Source of the DNA: Collybia mongolica | Taxonomy: Eukaryota; Basidiomycota; Agaricomycetes; Agaricales; Clitocybaceae | Reading direction: 5' to 3' | Assembly: GCA_013420905.1 (NCBI GenBank) | Contig: JAAXNY010000006.1 | Location: 1,798,001 to 1,862,000, forward strand | Length of the DNA: 64,000 nt | Shown: positions 34,291-46,032 of the stretch, one piece after another | Layout of the letters: each line of letters starts with the position of its first letter | Position numbering within the stretch: the first letter of the stretch is position 1 | The notes under the pieces: model-generated | Databases searched by the model: none | Told to the model about the DNA's origin: nothing | What the model saw: only the letters and a program-made list of their open reading frames with translations | Translations under genes and position numbers: made by a program

Positions 34291-35057
34291 ACTACCTTAC
34301 ATAAGCAAAATTGTGCTCCACAACAAGCCCAATAACATCCACAACATGACACCTTTTTGCAATTTGGCAACTAGGAATGCTAGGGAGGATGTAGTCCATC
34401 AACTTTATGGTTTTTTCTTTCCAAAAATTTGGTCTCAAAACTTAGGTATATCCAAAAAAGGTTTTTCTTAGAAAAATGTTCCAAATACTCTAAAAACACG
34501 ACAGACAATAAGGGAAAAAAGTTGAAATTTTGGTTGCATATTTTGCCACTTATGTAATGACCACACATGACCTACAGGCTGGAAAAAAAAAAAAAGTCAA
34601 AAAGCCCATCAGCATCACTGAAAACTATAGGCTGACAATCTAATGCAACAAAATCTTGAGTCAATAACTTGCTGAAGGCTAGAAACCCCCAGAATCCAAC
34701 AGTGGAAGATGTTTCCAACAGTGATGACACAGATTCCAACAATGAGGACTTCTTGGAGAGTGGATTTTTCTTTCTGGATGAAGGAACCCCACTGGAGGAT
34801 GACAATGGCTTGGACAGTGATGATGAAGTGGATGATGGCAAGCTCAATGAGCTGCAAAACAAAGCAGACATCAAGCATTTCAATGCAGTTCTATTCCATG
34901 CTCAGGATATGGCTGTGAAAGCAGAATGCAAAGCTTCTGGTGAAAAACCCAAGTGCAAACAGCATTACACAGGAATTTTGGATTGCACAAAGCAACCTCA
35001 TACCCAGAAGCACCAAGCACTTGCTGCAACTGGTCAAAAGCTCATCAGTTCAATGTT

Positions 35058-35072
35058 TACAAAGAGGAAGGA
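35058..35072. repeat. Target-site duplication of truncated LINE, left
   Basis: TACAAAGAGGAAGGA, identical to 37334-37348. Confidence 0.9.
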
Positions 35073-37333
35073 CTGGGACAGGGCTCTGCCCTGTCCCCAA
35101 TCCTCTCTGGTCTTTGCCTTGCACCCCTCCTTAAGGAATTTGAATGGAGGGTCTGCATAGCCTCTCTAATATCCTACGTGGACAATGGCACTATTATTGT
35201 GCAGTTGGACACATTTGATCAGAACCTTACTAAGCTCAAGAGAGCTTACAAAGTCGTATTTGAGCTCACCCAGATGATGGGTCTGATGCTTGAGCACAGC
35301 AAGTCCAAAGGGTTCCACTTCTCTCAAAAACACAGCAATGTCAACCCCAACATTGATCTTGGCTATGCCCCATACATTGGGGACACTCCCCTCCATCTTG
35401 GCACCATCTGGTGCTATCTTGGGTTCTTTTTTGACTGTCCCCTCACTTTCAGGGAACACGTCAAGTGCTACACAAACAAAGCCCTCATGTCTGTGAAGGC
35501 TATGCTCTCTCTTGGCAACTCTGTGTGTGGGCTTAGGCCTAAGCACAAACAAATGCTTTACCGAGCCTGTGTCCTCCCCATTGCTACATATGGGAGCAGG
35601 CTCTGGATGTATGAAGGGGCCTGCATGGCGGGCCCTCTTGATAATCTCCGGAAGATGCAAAGGTGTGCTTGCCTTTGGATCACCAGTGCCTTCAAGACAT
35701 CCCCAAACAGGGCCGCTGAAACCCTTGCAGGCATCCCTCCTATCCACCTTCATGTTAAGAAGTTGGTGGAGAGGAGCCATGTCTGCTCCCACGTGCTTCA
35801 GGCCTCACACACCTTCCGCCGCCTCATTGATGGGAACCACAAATTCTCTGTTGAGACCCTCAACACCCGCAACCCAAGCCATAGGCTTGGCAAACTCATA
35901 TCTCCTGTCATAGAGGCCTGGTCTAACCTTGGCCTCTCCTCCTTGGACTTGGACCCTGTCCACCCACTTAATCAACCGGGCATGCGCCCTAAGGACTTGT
36001 TCCCTGGCTGCATTGTCTATGATATTGTCACCCCCCCGCCCAAGGGTAGTGATCGCTATGAGGACTTCATGAAGGATTGCATCACATTGCTGAAGAGTGC
36101 TGTTGATGAGGCCTCTCATTCCCCCTGGAGCATATGCATTGTTACTGATGCATCCACTCCCCCCCCCCCCCCCATGCAGTCAGTTGCAGTCTACTGCATC
36201 TGGCATGCTGGGGACCTATATGAGGACTGGTTTGCTACTGGCCTCTCTATGTCTGATACGCCAAGCTGCAAGCAATTGCGGAGGGTGTCCAACAGGCATC
36301 TGACATTGGACTAGAGGACATCCATGATGTCCACATCTTCTCCGACTCCACCAATGCCCTCTGGCATTCCCTCAATGCATCTCACCACTCGGGTCAGGCA
36401 TCTGCCCTCAAAGTGTGCGATGTGCTGCTGCCTTGGCTGCAGCTCCGCACCATCCACAAGATCCACTTCCACCACATCACGAATGGGGTGGAGATCGAAG
36501 ACCACCAACTGGCACACATAAGCGCTGTCTCAACTTGCATTGAGGCAGGCGGGGCGCCGGTTATTCCTGCTGACTTTGCACAATGCGAAGCAGTCACACG
36601 CATTCTTGACAGCTGGAAATCTCTTTTCCAGTCGAAGAAGTATATAGGCTCCAACTTCTTGACGCTCTACACAAAGAAGGACACCCCGCTTGCTCCGACC
36701 CATGTAAACAGTGGGCCATGGATGTGCAAGACCAGGCACAGTCATGCCTTGACTGCCCGTATGGTGCGATGCACCACCGGACATGCCCCAATTGGGGTGT
36801 TCCAATCCCAATTCTTCAAGGAGGAATCTGTCTCCTGTAGGTGCGGTGCCATTTTGGAAACCATACAACACATCCTATATGACTGTCCACACCATGGACG
36901 GGAAGACAAACCCAGCCAGCAGCTGCACTATGCGTGGCTGGTCAACTTCCTCTTGGAGAACAAGGGCACGTTTGTGTTTGACGTTCCCTAGTCCTAAACA
37001 GGCTAGGGGCAGTACTCAGTGTTCTATGTGACAGCTATAGGGTGCTCCCTGCCTGAACATGCAAACCTGGATAATTGGTGGACTTGAAGCCACCACCTGC
37101 TGTGGGGCACCGCAGTGGGGGCCCACCCCCTGGGATAGATTGGCCCTTCCGGCCTGTGTACACTGAGCTTTTGCTCCATTCACTAGTTTGACTTCAGTTG
37201 GGCAAGCATCCTAGCTCCATGGCACTTTGTCATCTGCCCCCCTCCCTCCCCCCCTCAATTACTACTCGTAGTGACCAGTGCATGTATTAGGTACAGTTGG
37301 TATATAAAATGTTGAACCAAAAAAAAAAAAAAA
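35073..37333 (+). mobile_element. 5'-truncated Tad-like LINE, copy 2
   Basis: It starts inside the reverse transcriptase at LGQGSALSPIL and ends in A15 (37319-37333), with a perfect 15-bp target duplication on both sides. It therefore arrived by target-primed reverse transcription into the transposase gene. It keeps the RT active-site region SYVDNGTIIVQLD, the RT thumb region, RNase H (IVTDAS...) and the C-terminal CRCG...HILYDCPHH zinc motif, with a frameshift near 36256 and an expanded C-tract at 36161-36172. The coding part ends at 36991. Confidence 0.92.
37096..37125 (+). other. 3'-UTR hairpins of truncated LINE
   Basis: CTGCTGTGG (37097-37105) pairs with CCGCAGTGG (37110-37118) through Watson-Crick and G-U pairs around loop GGCA. 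The next G-run and C-run can form a second stem. The full-length LINE has the same pair at 49993-50014. Confidence 0.5.
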
Positions 37334-37348
37334 TACAAAGAGGAAGGA
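37334..37348. repeat. Target-site duplication of truncated LINE, right
   Basis: TACAAAGAGGAAGGA, identical to 35058-35072. Confidence 0.9.
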
Positions 37349-39589
37349 GCCTTCAACTCACATTACTGAAGAAAGTAAAAGGCACCAGATATTATTGAGA
37401 TCAGTGACAACTTAGACTCAGATGAAGAAGATGACAAAATTGGAGCATCTTTGAAGGAGCTGTTTCCTGGTCATAAAGTGAGTGTTCTTGGACTTGGAAG
37501 GGAGGAAGCAAGAAAAGACTTACTGAGCTTAAGCAGATCTGCCCACCTGCAACCCCAGGACCAGAATTACCACACACTGAGAGTGAAGACTCAGTGGCAG
37601 CAGCTAGAAAACAATTTGAGGAATTGCTTTGACAACTTCAAGAAGGTCAATGCCCCCAGGATGACAGTTCTGAGATGGCCACAGATCAGATTCTGAATGG
37701 ACTGTGTTACAAACACTTTCCACAACTGCATCATGCACAAGCCAAACTTACCATCAAAGCTAAAGACAAGAAGCTTGATGTCTTCTTTCAGAGTCATATT
37801 ATGGCTATGCTTGCAACATTAAACCTTTACCTGGACCCTGAGCTCTCTTACTCATGGCAAGAATCCTCAGTTCTTGCAGCAAAGGCCACGGGATGTGGAG
37901 TGAAACATGCACAAAATCTCCACAAGTGGATTGGTGATTACCTTCACAGGGAGGAGCTTCCTCTCCATTGGTATGGGACTTACCACTTGTCAATCCTTGA
38001 GGATGAAGATTTCCAAAGGGATATTCAGCTGCATCTCACAGAAATTGCAAAAAAAGGGTACATACATGCACAAGACATCGTGGACTATGTGGCAACACCA
38101 GAAGTCCAGGAGTGGCTGGGGACAAGGAAACGTGGGATCCATGTGCAAACAGCACAAAGATGGCTACACAAGTTGAGCTGGTGGTATCAACAGAAGAAAA
38201 AAGGCATGTACATTGATGGCCATGAATACAAGGATGTTGTGGCATATAGGAAAGGGTTCATTGAGTGCTGGAAAGAACATGAAAAATGTTTTGTTATTTA
38301 TGACAATGATGGAAATGTTCTTTTAACACCCACTGGCTTCCCAGTTCCACAAGGTCTACATTTTTGGTTGATCCTGGTAACACATGATGAGTCAATGTTC
38401 TACAAAAATGACCAGAGAAAAACACACTAGATCAATGACAATGCAAAGGTGGTGGCAGAGAAGAAAGGTGAGGGCCAGTCAATCATGGCATCTGACTTTT
38501 TAATGTCAGAATGGGGCCGGCTAAAAGATGGAGATGAGTGAGAATGTCTTGTGACTATTCTGACACTTGTAGGAATGACCTTTCAAAACAGTGAAGCTCA
38601 TGTGTTCTTCAAAGCAGGGAAGAACAGAGATGGGTACTTTGATGCGGATGACCTGCTTCAACAAGTTGATAACTCCATCAATATTTTTGAAGCAAGGACA
38701 AATGGATTTGCAACTGGCCTTTTCCTGTTTGATAACACCCTGAGCCATCAGAGATGAGTGCCAGATACTCTCTCAGTATGGAAGATGCCAAAAAATCCCC
38801 ATGCAACCTGGCAGCACTACAAGGATGGTCCAAAAATGCAAACAACAAACTTCGGAGTTGATAATATGCCACAAGACTTTTACTTTGCAGGTGACCACCC
38901 AATGATGCCTGGATGGTTCAAAGGCATGGGAATTATTATCCATGAACATGGGCTTTGGCCAGAGAACAGACTGAACACACAGTGTGAAGGCTTCAAATGC
39001 AAGGCAGGGAAAACAGATTGCTGTTGTCATTGGTTATTATTCACACAGCCTGACTTTGAGAATCAGAAGTCTCATCTCAAGGAGTTCTTTACAATATGAG
39101 GCCACATCTGTGATTTCTATCCTAAGTACCACTGCAAGCTTAACTTCATTGAGCAGTACTGGGGGGCTGCAAAGCTCATCTACAGGAGTAGCCCAAAGAT
39201 GAAGGGCATGAAGGAGATGGAAGAGAATGTGAAGAATGCACTTGACAATGTCCCAGTTGTCCAAATTTGGTGGTGAGCCTTCTTTTTTACATGTCAATTA
39301 TCCTTAGCTAATCTGATCAATCAGTTATGCAAATCAAGCTGGCTGGTTTATCAGTGCATATGGACAGAATCTCAATGGTCCGGAGGTGGCCTGGGCAAAC
39401 CAAAAATATTATGGTCACCAAACCCTGCCTCCAGAGATGGCTACAAAGCTGAAAAAAGAGCATGAAAAGAAGTACGGCACACTCCAGTAATGGATTTCAG
39501 TCCAAATTCACAACCAAAACTTTTTCACATTTTTGAAGACCATATTTTGCTGGTCTTGGCACTTATATAACTGTATTACATAAGTGGGC

Positions 39590-39613
39590 CAGTTCCTAGT
39601 GGCCCCTACCTTA
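39590..39613 (-). repeat. Right terminal inverted repeat (with TA) of DDE transposon
   Basis: The reverse complement reads TAAGGTAGGGGCCACTAGGAACTG, against 34267-34290. Two mismatches in 24. Confidence 0.8.
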
Positions 39614-39860
39614 TATGAGGATGGTCAAATATAGTATGTGATACTACAACAAAAAAACACTTAACAGGCATATGTACATTTGTTTGAACTTTGTCTTTGA
39701 TGATGATATTTCTATTTTAGCATATCTGATAAGTTCTTGATTAACCCAGGATGCAAGACTAGAAAAATATTGTTAAATGTTGAATGATTGATATACAATT
39801 CAATACTGTGGGAATATGCTTCTATTATAGGCATTTTGATTGATATTATTTATTCAAATT

Positions 39861-40702
39861 ACAAGTTCTTTATCAACCCAGTTTTCAGGCAGAAAGGTGA
39901 TTCATTCATTCATTCATATTTCAACACCGCAGGAAAATATTTCCATAATGGGTTTTTTCTTCTCTTATGGCTTTTTACAGCATTTCTCCACAAATACAAA
40001 GTATTGTGACATAATTTGCATGTATTTGGGATGCTTACATAATGCCTTTGATGATGCCATCAAAATTATGCATATCTAATATTTCAAAGCATCACATTTC
40101 AAAATTTATTTTGTGATTTTCTCCATAACCAGTAAAACTATTAACTTATTGGAATGTACAAACATGGCTCTACAATTTCCTTGTTGAGCACATTTTTCCC
40201 ACAGTCTTATTTGAGTGAAATATTAGAAATGTCCAGATTCAGCTAGTTTTGAAGGTCTGTGTATTATACCAAAGATGAACAAACATCTTATAACAACAAT
40301 GATCCTTACCAAACATGACCCTTGTGGGAAATTACACTAAACATTGGAATAATCAACAACTACTACTATATTTACCTGAAATACAAAGAGGATTGAATTC
40401 TCTATTTATTGACATATGTCACATGATCTATTCCACCACATAAGTATACCAAATACATGACAACAATCTGAATGCTCATTTAGTGTCCATGATCCTGGGA
40501 AAAGAAAATTCTGATGGTTTTTGTGCACAGGCATTGCTTGTTTACTTGGTAACATTTTCCCATGGTCACATGACCTCTAGAAACTATCATCTACATTGTT
40601 TCTAGTCATTTACAACTTCCTGAATGTGGAATGGACTTATTTCTCCTAAGAAAAGAAATAAAGAATGAGTACCTGCCACACAATGTGTTGGCCCACTCCG
40701 CC
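39861..40702. repeat. Repeat R, copy 1 (second copy 59739-60590)
   Basis: About 840 bp beginning ACAAGTTCTTTATCAACCCA and ending GGCCCACTCCGCC match 59739-60590 almost base for base, apart from a few substitutions and short indels. No protein, TIR or TG...CA border is recognised. The 39710-39800 stretch just upstream is a far more diverged relative of its first 100 bp. A fragment is also at 53961-54019 with 54393-54408. Confidence 0.85.
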
Positions 40703-40708
40703 CAAGTA

Positions 40709-41870
40709 AAATACAAGTCTACATAAGAACTTGTCCCCCACACAAGCCTGCCACTTCCCTGCTGTTCTTAGCTACCACTCCCCCTTATTTGGTTTTGTAT
40801 TAGTGCTTGTTGGTGTAGGATGTGTAAGGGGTGGGTTGTGTTTGCATGCTGCTGCAGTAGGTGGCCTCCTGTATGCAGTGGTATTCCAGAGTGAGGTTGT
40901 CTATGGTCTGGGGCTGTATATCAGTGAAATACTGCCCACACCCTACTACATTGTAAAGGGCTGCATCACAATGAGAGTTAGAAGGGGGGAATGATATAAG
41001 TAGCAGGGTTCAGCCACATAGAGAAGGGGGCACCAGAGGACTAAGTGGGTTTTATTGCAAGAAATCTGGGCCTAGTTTATTGCAAAGGTACTATCTGTAG
41101 TTGGGCAGCCCTATCTATATATAGGTACATTGGATAAATATTGTGGGGGTACCAGAAGTGTATATCAGCCCACTAGAGCTGTACAAATAGTACAGGGGTA
41201 AAGTATCAGTAAGAAGTAAACTAATATCTGTGAAAGGGATTGAATTACACCAAGGTAGTCTCAAGATATACAGCAGCATATAGGTGTATATACAATAGAG
41301 CAAGGTATATCTGAGCAACTAGATGTGGGGCACATATGTACTCCCTACCTGGTTTGGGCACAGGGGTGAGGGGTGGTTGGTACTACTTGGTCTAGATAGC
41401 ACATCCAGGGGTGCACACCTACCCATCAGGTGATGGTTCTACCATATGGAATACACCACTGCACCACCCATATTCACTATGCTAGCTGCTCATGAGCAGA
41501 TGTGGGCAGGCAGTCATTGGTGATGTCACAGGTGCCTCTGTGATTCTTGCTGCAACTGTTACTGCTGTGGTTTGGCAGTTGTTGTTATCACTGAGGGGGG
41601 TGGGTATGGGAGAGGGTGGTGGTATCCATAGCAGTGGGACCTGGTGTTGTATTTGGCAGTGTTGTGTGCAATTAGACTACAATTTTCCTGTCTATATTAG
41701 ACAGCCTATGGACTGTACTTAGACTACTGTATATACTAGACTACTAATAGACTGGCTTAGACTATGTACCAGACTCTGATCCTTGTTCACATGATTGGCT
41801 GTGATTAAAGTTTAATTTACTACAAATAATAATGATGATAATTATATTTATATTTATAAGGGCAGGGGAG
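40709..41870. other. Gene-free repeat-like region
   Basis: No coding sequence is recognised. Composition is intermediate with runs such as TAGACTACTGTATATACTAGACTACTAATAGACT (41718-41752). No match to the other repeats of the window was seen. Confidence 0.4.
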
Positions 41871-41874
41871 GTGG

Positions 41875-42200
41875 TGAATGATGGTGGTGGTGGCAGCAGT
41901 GCACAACACAGCAGTAGTGGGTGAGTGGCAGCTCCCAATATAGGGCTATCCTATGTTGGTGGTGGTGGCATGTGATGTAGGCCCAAGACAGCAGTGGTAC
42001 ATAACATGGCAGCAGTGGGCTGGCAGTGGCTCCCAACATAAGGCTGCAAGTAAGGTGGTGCCCTGCAATGGTGGTAGTGGCATGTGATGTGGGGCTGAGG
42101 CAGCAGCAGCAGCAGCAGCTCCCAATGTGGGGCCATGAGCAAGGCAGTGCCCTGTGATGGTGGTGGCAGCATGTAATGTGGGGCAAAAGCAGTAGCAGTA
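41875..42200. repeat. Minisatellite-like GGTGGTGG/GCAGCAG repeat
   Basis: About three imperfect units of roughly 100-120 bp each contain GGTGGTGGCA, TGTGATGTGGGGC, a CAGCAG run and TGGCAGCTCCCAA. Open frames on the opposite strand here (Cys/His-rich) follow from the repeat and are not genes. Confidence 0.6.
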
Positions 42201-42214
42201 TGCAACAATGACTT

Positions 42215-42790
42215 TGCACAATAAATGAAGAAGGCATGTGAGGAGGCCCAAGCTGCATTGAAAAAGGCAGCAGAAGACATATCCAGGTTCTACAATGCAA
42301 AATGTCAGAAGGCACCCAATTATGCAATTGGCCAGAAAGTGTGGTTGGGTGCTGAAGACTTTTGGACAAACTGACCTTCAAAGAAACTTGATGATAAACA
42401 CTTGGGCCCCTTTGAAATCCTGGAGAAGGTTGGATCTTGTGCTTACAAACTCAAACTCCCTGCAACATGGAAGGTTCACCCTGTATTTAATGTGGTAAAA
42501 TTAAAACCCCACATTGCAAACAATATTTCTGGAAAAATTCTAGATATACCCAAACCACCAGTACTCATTGAAGATGAAGAAGAATATGAGATTAAAAAGA
42601 TCTTAGATTCCAAAATGAGCTGGAAACACCTCTACTACCTTGTCAAGTGGAAAGGGTATCCACATGAAGAGAACACTTGGGAACCTGCATATAATATGGG
42701 ACATGCAAAGGATGCTGTTCAGGAACTCCATCACTCCAGGCCAGGGGTCCCTTGGCAAATTGGAGCATTATATAGAGTCCACTGTACAAC
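42215..42790 (+). pseudogene. Gypsy integrase C-terminus with chromodomain
   Basis: The frame reads RFYNAKCQKAPNYAIGQKVW, then after a frameshift near 42370 KLDDKHLGPFEILEKVG, YKLKLPATWKVHPVFNVVKL (the GPF/Y module of gypsy integrases) and a chromodomain with YYLVKWKGYPHEENTWEP. The catalytic core is not in the window. One stop (42373) accompanies the frameshift. Confidence 0.85.
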
Positions 42791-42849
42791 TTAACTGAAC
42801 CAGATGATGATCACTTAACCCCTTCACAATCATAACATCATCTCACACC

Positions 42850-43323
42850 ATATCTGACCAAACCACCACCACACTCATTGTTGTATTCATTGTCATTTTC
42901 TGGACCCCCTTCCTTGCTACAGTCTACTTTTCCTGTAGGGAGTAAAGAAACCCAGACAGTTGGTTAAACCAATTGTCTAAGGCAATCCAAGCTGAAGCCA
43001 AGAGTCAGAACTGTAAACCTCAAACAGCTGGATGTCATCACCCTCACTCTCCTCACCCCCACCACATCCTGAATCCTTCTGCCCCAATTGAACTCACTCC
43101 TCTTACATCAATTCCATCACCCACATATACAACAATTGAACCCACTTCCCTCCCATCACTTCCACCACCTGTGTATGTTCAGTTTGGCTCTGTGGGGCCT
43201 TACACTCCCAAATCACAATGGTCTGTTGAACAAGACCTAGAGGAAGATAGGAGGTACTGTCTCTCTATTTTCACTCTTCCTAAAGGACAGTTAGAAGAGT
43301 TGCCCACAAACTACACACAGTGA
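42850..43323 (+). pseudogene. Extra ORF of gypsy family A, second copy
   Basis: 474 nt, exactly as long as 247-720. The start codon is now ATA and one codon is TAA (42943-42945, CAA in copy 1), whereas the TGA of copy 1 reads as sense here. The layout is the same: hydrophobic segment (LIVVFIVIFWTPFLATVYF), RNPDSW, Pro-rich middle, DLEEDRRYC. The two copies decayed by different stops without a single indel. Confidence 0.6.
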
Positions 43324-43365
43324 CTGAATTGTGTTGTGGAAAACACAAAGCTAGTTGGGGGGTGA

Positions 43366-43736
43366 TGTCATAAAAATTACATTCCAATCTTATCTCCATC
43401 CTTCAATCTTATCTTATCTCTTATGTAGTGGGATCAGCTGTTAATCCATCTATCCCCAGTAGTTACAATTTCCCCATTACTTGCATCATTCCATTTCATT
43501 GTTTGATTGATGCTGTACATTACCCTGGTTATGTTTACCTCTCTCCATATTTATTCTACTCTGGTCCCCCTTAGGTAGCTGTATATATACTGCACCTCTG
43601 GCAACTTGTTCTGTAGTCTTGATCTTGTCTATTCTCTGCAATACAGACAGGTCTTCTCAGGTCTCTATCTCTTGTGCTCTCTCTCTTCTTCTCTCTCTGA
43701 CATTCTGCAGTGACTGTTATTCTTGCATCACTGACA
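43366..43736 (+). repeat. LTR-A, copy 3 (3' LTR)
   Basis: 371 bp from TGTCATAAAA to CACTGACA, preceded by the polypurine tract at 43354-43365. Confidence 0.9.
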
Positions 43737-43844
43737 ATGATTTGCCCACCACAACTATTATTTATAATCAAGTACATCCCATAGGTGGCCAAAATGCTTC
43801 AGGGTGCTAAAATCCATTCAATCCCTGCCTCTTTGAGTGCTGAT

Positions 43845-43859
43845 GAATACTGTAAGGGG
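43845..43859. repeat. Target-site duplication of full-length LINE, left
   Basis: GAATACTGTAAGGGG, identical to 50240-50254. Confidence 0.92.
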
Positions 43860-43986
43860 CATCGCTTCTTGACTTGTTACCACGACGTGCACAGCCACCG
43901 TTGTAGTTGTCATCGTCGTTCTACGCACCCTGCTGCCCTAGATCACCCCCGATAACACTCTACCAACCAAGCCCCATGCCTCTGAC

Positions 43987-46005
43987 ATGGGCAAAGACAA
44001 TCCACCCAGCCGATCCCAGCGATCGGCGGAACGCGCCTTGAAACCGCCGGACATTCGCGACTATCTTTGTGGGTCCTCCTCCCCTGCTCCATCCAGGAGC
44101 ACAACTCCTCAGAGACCCCCAGGCCTCCCTACTATTGCACAATGGGTCTTCTTTCGACCACCCACGCCTGCACCTGCATTGGAGGCGGATTCCTCCACTC
44201 CGATGGACACTGTGGCAGACAACAACACCATTACACTGTCGTCCGCCAAAGGCAAAGCCCCAGCCCCACCCCCCCAGGACCGAGAGGAAACCTTGGAGGG
44301 GGTGGAGATGAACTCCTTCCAGGAGAGCTTTGACAACCCTGCTGATGCCTTCCTCCCAACCGGTTCGAAAGAATCGGCGGAGGTGGACGTCCAGGTGGCT
44401 ACCTCATCGCTCCACAACACAACAGAGCTTATGAACCTCTGGACTGAAAAGGGATATCGCGTCCCTGCACACCTCACTGACACCTTTGCCACTGAGCTCC
44501 TCCAGGTCGTAGACTCGGCCTCCGAAATCGGCCTCATCTGGCATGTTGCCAATGGGACCTCTCAAGTCGCCGCCCTACAACAGGTCATCAACAGCCTTCG
44601 GAGCCAGCTCCCCCCTGACGCTCCCCCCGCCCCTAAGTACGGTCCCCCTGGATCAGGGCAGTGGCCCCCCCATTTGTCCAATGCTACCTCTGACCCTGCA
44701 GGTCTCCACAGGCCCCAAAGGAAGCTTATCCCAGCTCGGTCATCCAGACGGCCTCCGCCTCCCCCCCCTAGGCCGACCCTGGCCTCATTTGCATCTACAG
44801 CAGCTGCTGCTGCCTCTCTCCCCCAACCTCCCCCTTCCAAGAGGAGAAAGGGCACTGCTGCCACAGCGGAGGGACTGGTCCAAATGGCCAAGTTGTTCCC
44901 CTCAGCTCCCAATGCATCCATCGTCCAAGTGCAACAGATTGTTGCGGGCAGGGCTGCCATCTCCCGCACAAACACTGAACAAGCTTGCGCCAATGTGAAG
45001 CGTTCCACCACCCACGGCTCCTCTCGGAAAGAAGTTGTGGTTTTCTGTTCTCTGCTGGTGTACTGGGACAACGCTCCCGTTATACCAACGATCAACAGTA
45101 CTCTTGGTTCTAATTGCCGAACCATCCGCGCCGTCGTGGAAACACGGAACCATCTTGGGGGTTTGTCCCTCGTCATGGACTCTGTGCCTTCCGAAGACGA
45201 TCTCCAGGTCCTCTACCAGTTCTTCGACGCCAAGGCAAAGGAGGCTCGAGGGGCTGATACAGAGACACGGGTTGAGGTCGGGTCCTCCAAGACCTTCCTC
45301 CGCATCCCCAACTTTCCCTTCTTTGGTACGACCGTCACATATGACGAAACCGGGAAGCCCATTCCCATCACTCCATTGGAGGTCAAGACTATCCTTGAAA
45401 CCTGCAAATGGAAAGGTGCGATCCATCTATACCAAGGGGTGCTCCCCTGCGTGGTCAGAAACTCCAAAACGTCAGACTCATGCACTGTGTTCTTCGACAT
45501 TTATGATTCTCGTGGAGGCACCCACCTCCGCAGCCTTCGGAACAAGAGCTTCATGCTCGGGTCCCAGTCTTTGACCATCCTGCCTGCTGACAAGCGAATA
45601 GGGGTCCCTATCTGCACAAAGTGCTGGAGGTTTGGCCACCGCAAGGAGGTCTGTCCCTTCAGAGCTCAACTGTGCTCCTATTGCGGCGGACCTCACAATG
45701 CCCGCAATCACTGCAACCTAGCGGCGTGCTGCAAGGCCGCCCCCAAGGCCACCCCACTGAGACTTGCAACACCAGCAGGTCATAAGTGCCCCCACGCCTC
45801 CCGATGCGTCGACTGTGGCCTTGCCCATGAGTCTGACGACAGGAAGTGTTCCTTTTGGAAACACCGCTATGACGCCAAGTGGCTAGCAGCCAAGTACACT
45901 GCCCAGAAGGTAGGTGACGAGCTCTTACGCTTCACACCATCTGCTAATACCCCCTTCCCCACCGTTACAGGAGACAGGCTCCGAGGACGCAGGGAGGGTA
46001 CTTGA
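43987..46005 (+). CDS. LINE ORF1, gag-like RNA-binding protein
   Basis: An open frame of 672 residues. The first half is Pro/Ser/Ala-rich and disordered, with basic stretches (PSKRRKG at about residue 283). A middle domain (KEVVVFCSLLVYWDNAPVI ... TFLRIPNFPFFGTTV) resembles the RNA-recognition part of LINE ORF1 proteins. The C-terminal third has zinc knuckles: CTKCWRFGHRKEVC, CSYCGGPHNARNHC and CPHASRCVDCGLAH...C. The protein should coat the LINE RNA. The frame is intact; the stop is followed by ORF2 only 27 nt later, which suggests reinitiation or a linked translation mode. Confidence 0.88.
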   Translation: MGKDNPPSRSQRSAERALKPPDIRDYLCGSSSPAPSRSTTPQRPPGLPTIAQWVFFRPPTPAPALEADSSTPMDTVADNNTITLSSAKGKAPAPPPQDREETLEGVEMNSFQESFDNPADAFLPTGSKESAEVDVQVATSSLHNTTELMNLWTEKGYRVPAHLTDTFATELLQVVDSASEIGLIWHVANGTSQVAALQQVINSLRSQLPPDAPPAPKYGPPGSGQWPPHLSNATSDPAGLHRPQRKLIPARSSRRPPPPPPRPTLASFASTAAAAASLPQPPPSKRRKGTAATAEGLVQMAKLFPSAPNASIVQVQQIVAGRAAISRTNTEQACANVKRSTTHGSSRKEVVVFCSLLVYWDNAPVIPTINSTLGSNCRTIRAVVETRNHLGGLSLVMDSVPSEDDLQVLYQFFDAKAKEARGADTETRVEVGSSKTFLRIPNFPFFGTTVTYDETGKPIPITPLEVKTILETCKWKGAIHLYQGVLPCVVRNSKTSDSCTVFFDIYDSRGGTHLRSLRNKSFMLGSQSLTILPADKRIGVPICTKCWRFGHRKEVCPFRAQLCSYCGGPHNARNHCNLAACCKAAPKATPLRLATPAGHKCPHASRCVDCGLAHESDDRKCSFWKHRYDAKWLAAKYTAQKVGDELLRFTPSANTPFPTVTGDRLRGRREGT

Positions 46006-46032
46006 GCGTTTCGACAAAAAGTTACTTGATTA

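Larger units (their letters stand above)
34669..39275 (+). pseudogene. DDE-superfamily transposase, broken
   Basis: The protein begins around 34669 with an acidic N-terminal region (SNSDDTDSNNEDFLESG), is split by the LINE, and resumes at 37349. Recognised blocks: GHKVSVLGLGREEARKDLL, a helix-turn-helix-like central part (KRGIHVQTAQRWLHKL), THDESMFYKNDQRKTH with the first catalytic Asp, QSIMASDFLMSEWGRLKDG, HVFFKAGKNRDGYFDADDLL, GLFLFDNTLSHQ with the second Asp, the Cys-rich CEGFKCKAGKTDCCCHWLLF, and HCKLNFIEQYWGAAK with the catalytic Glu. Stops at 38428 (TAG), 38539 (TGA), 38755 (TGA) and 39097 (TGA) mean that it is dead, but the DDE residues themselves are still present. Confidence 0.8.
34269..39611 (+). 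mobile_element. TIR DNA transposon with DDE transposase, nested LINE inside
   Basis: The element is bounded by 22-bp inverted repeats (AGGTAGGGG...) and TA dinucleotides on both sides. It carries one plus-strand transposase gene, now broken. A 5'-truncated LINE (35073-37333) is inserted with a 15-bp target duplication; without it the transposon is about 3.07 kb. Relatives with the same transposase layout are common in mushroom genomes. Confidence 0.82.
42215..43736 (+). mobile_element. 3' end of Ty3/gypsy chromovirus, family A, second copy
   Basis: Integrase C-terminus, chromodomain, extra ORF, polypurine tract and 3' LTR in the same order as at 1-1140. The left part of the element is missing; it starts beside the minisatellite. 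Confidence 0.85.

Noticed and set aside
34572..34883. Ser-rich open frame on the minus strand
   Set aside because: Antisense shadow of the acidic, Ser/Asp-rich N-terminus of the transposase.
35166..35792. 208-codon minus-strand open frame
   Set aside because: Lies exactly antisense to the LINE reverse transcriptase; similar shadows occur at 44109-45426 and 48202-49250.
41854..42381. 175-codon Cys/His-rich minus-strand open frame
   Set aside because: Created by the minisatellite; no start context, no family, and overlapping frames are equally open.
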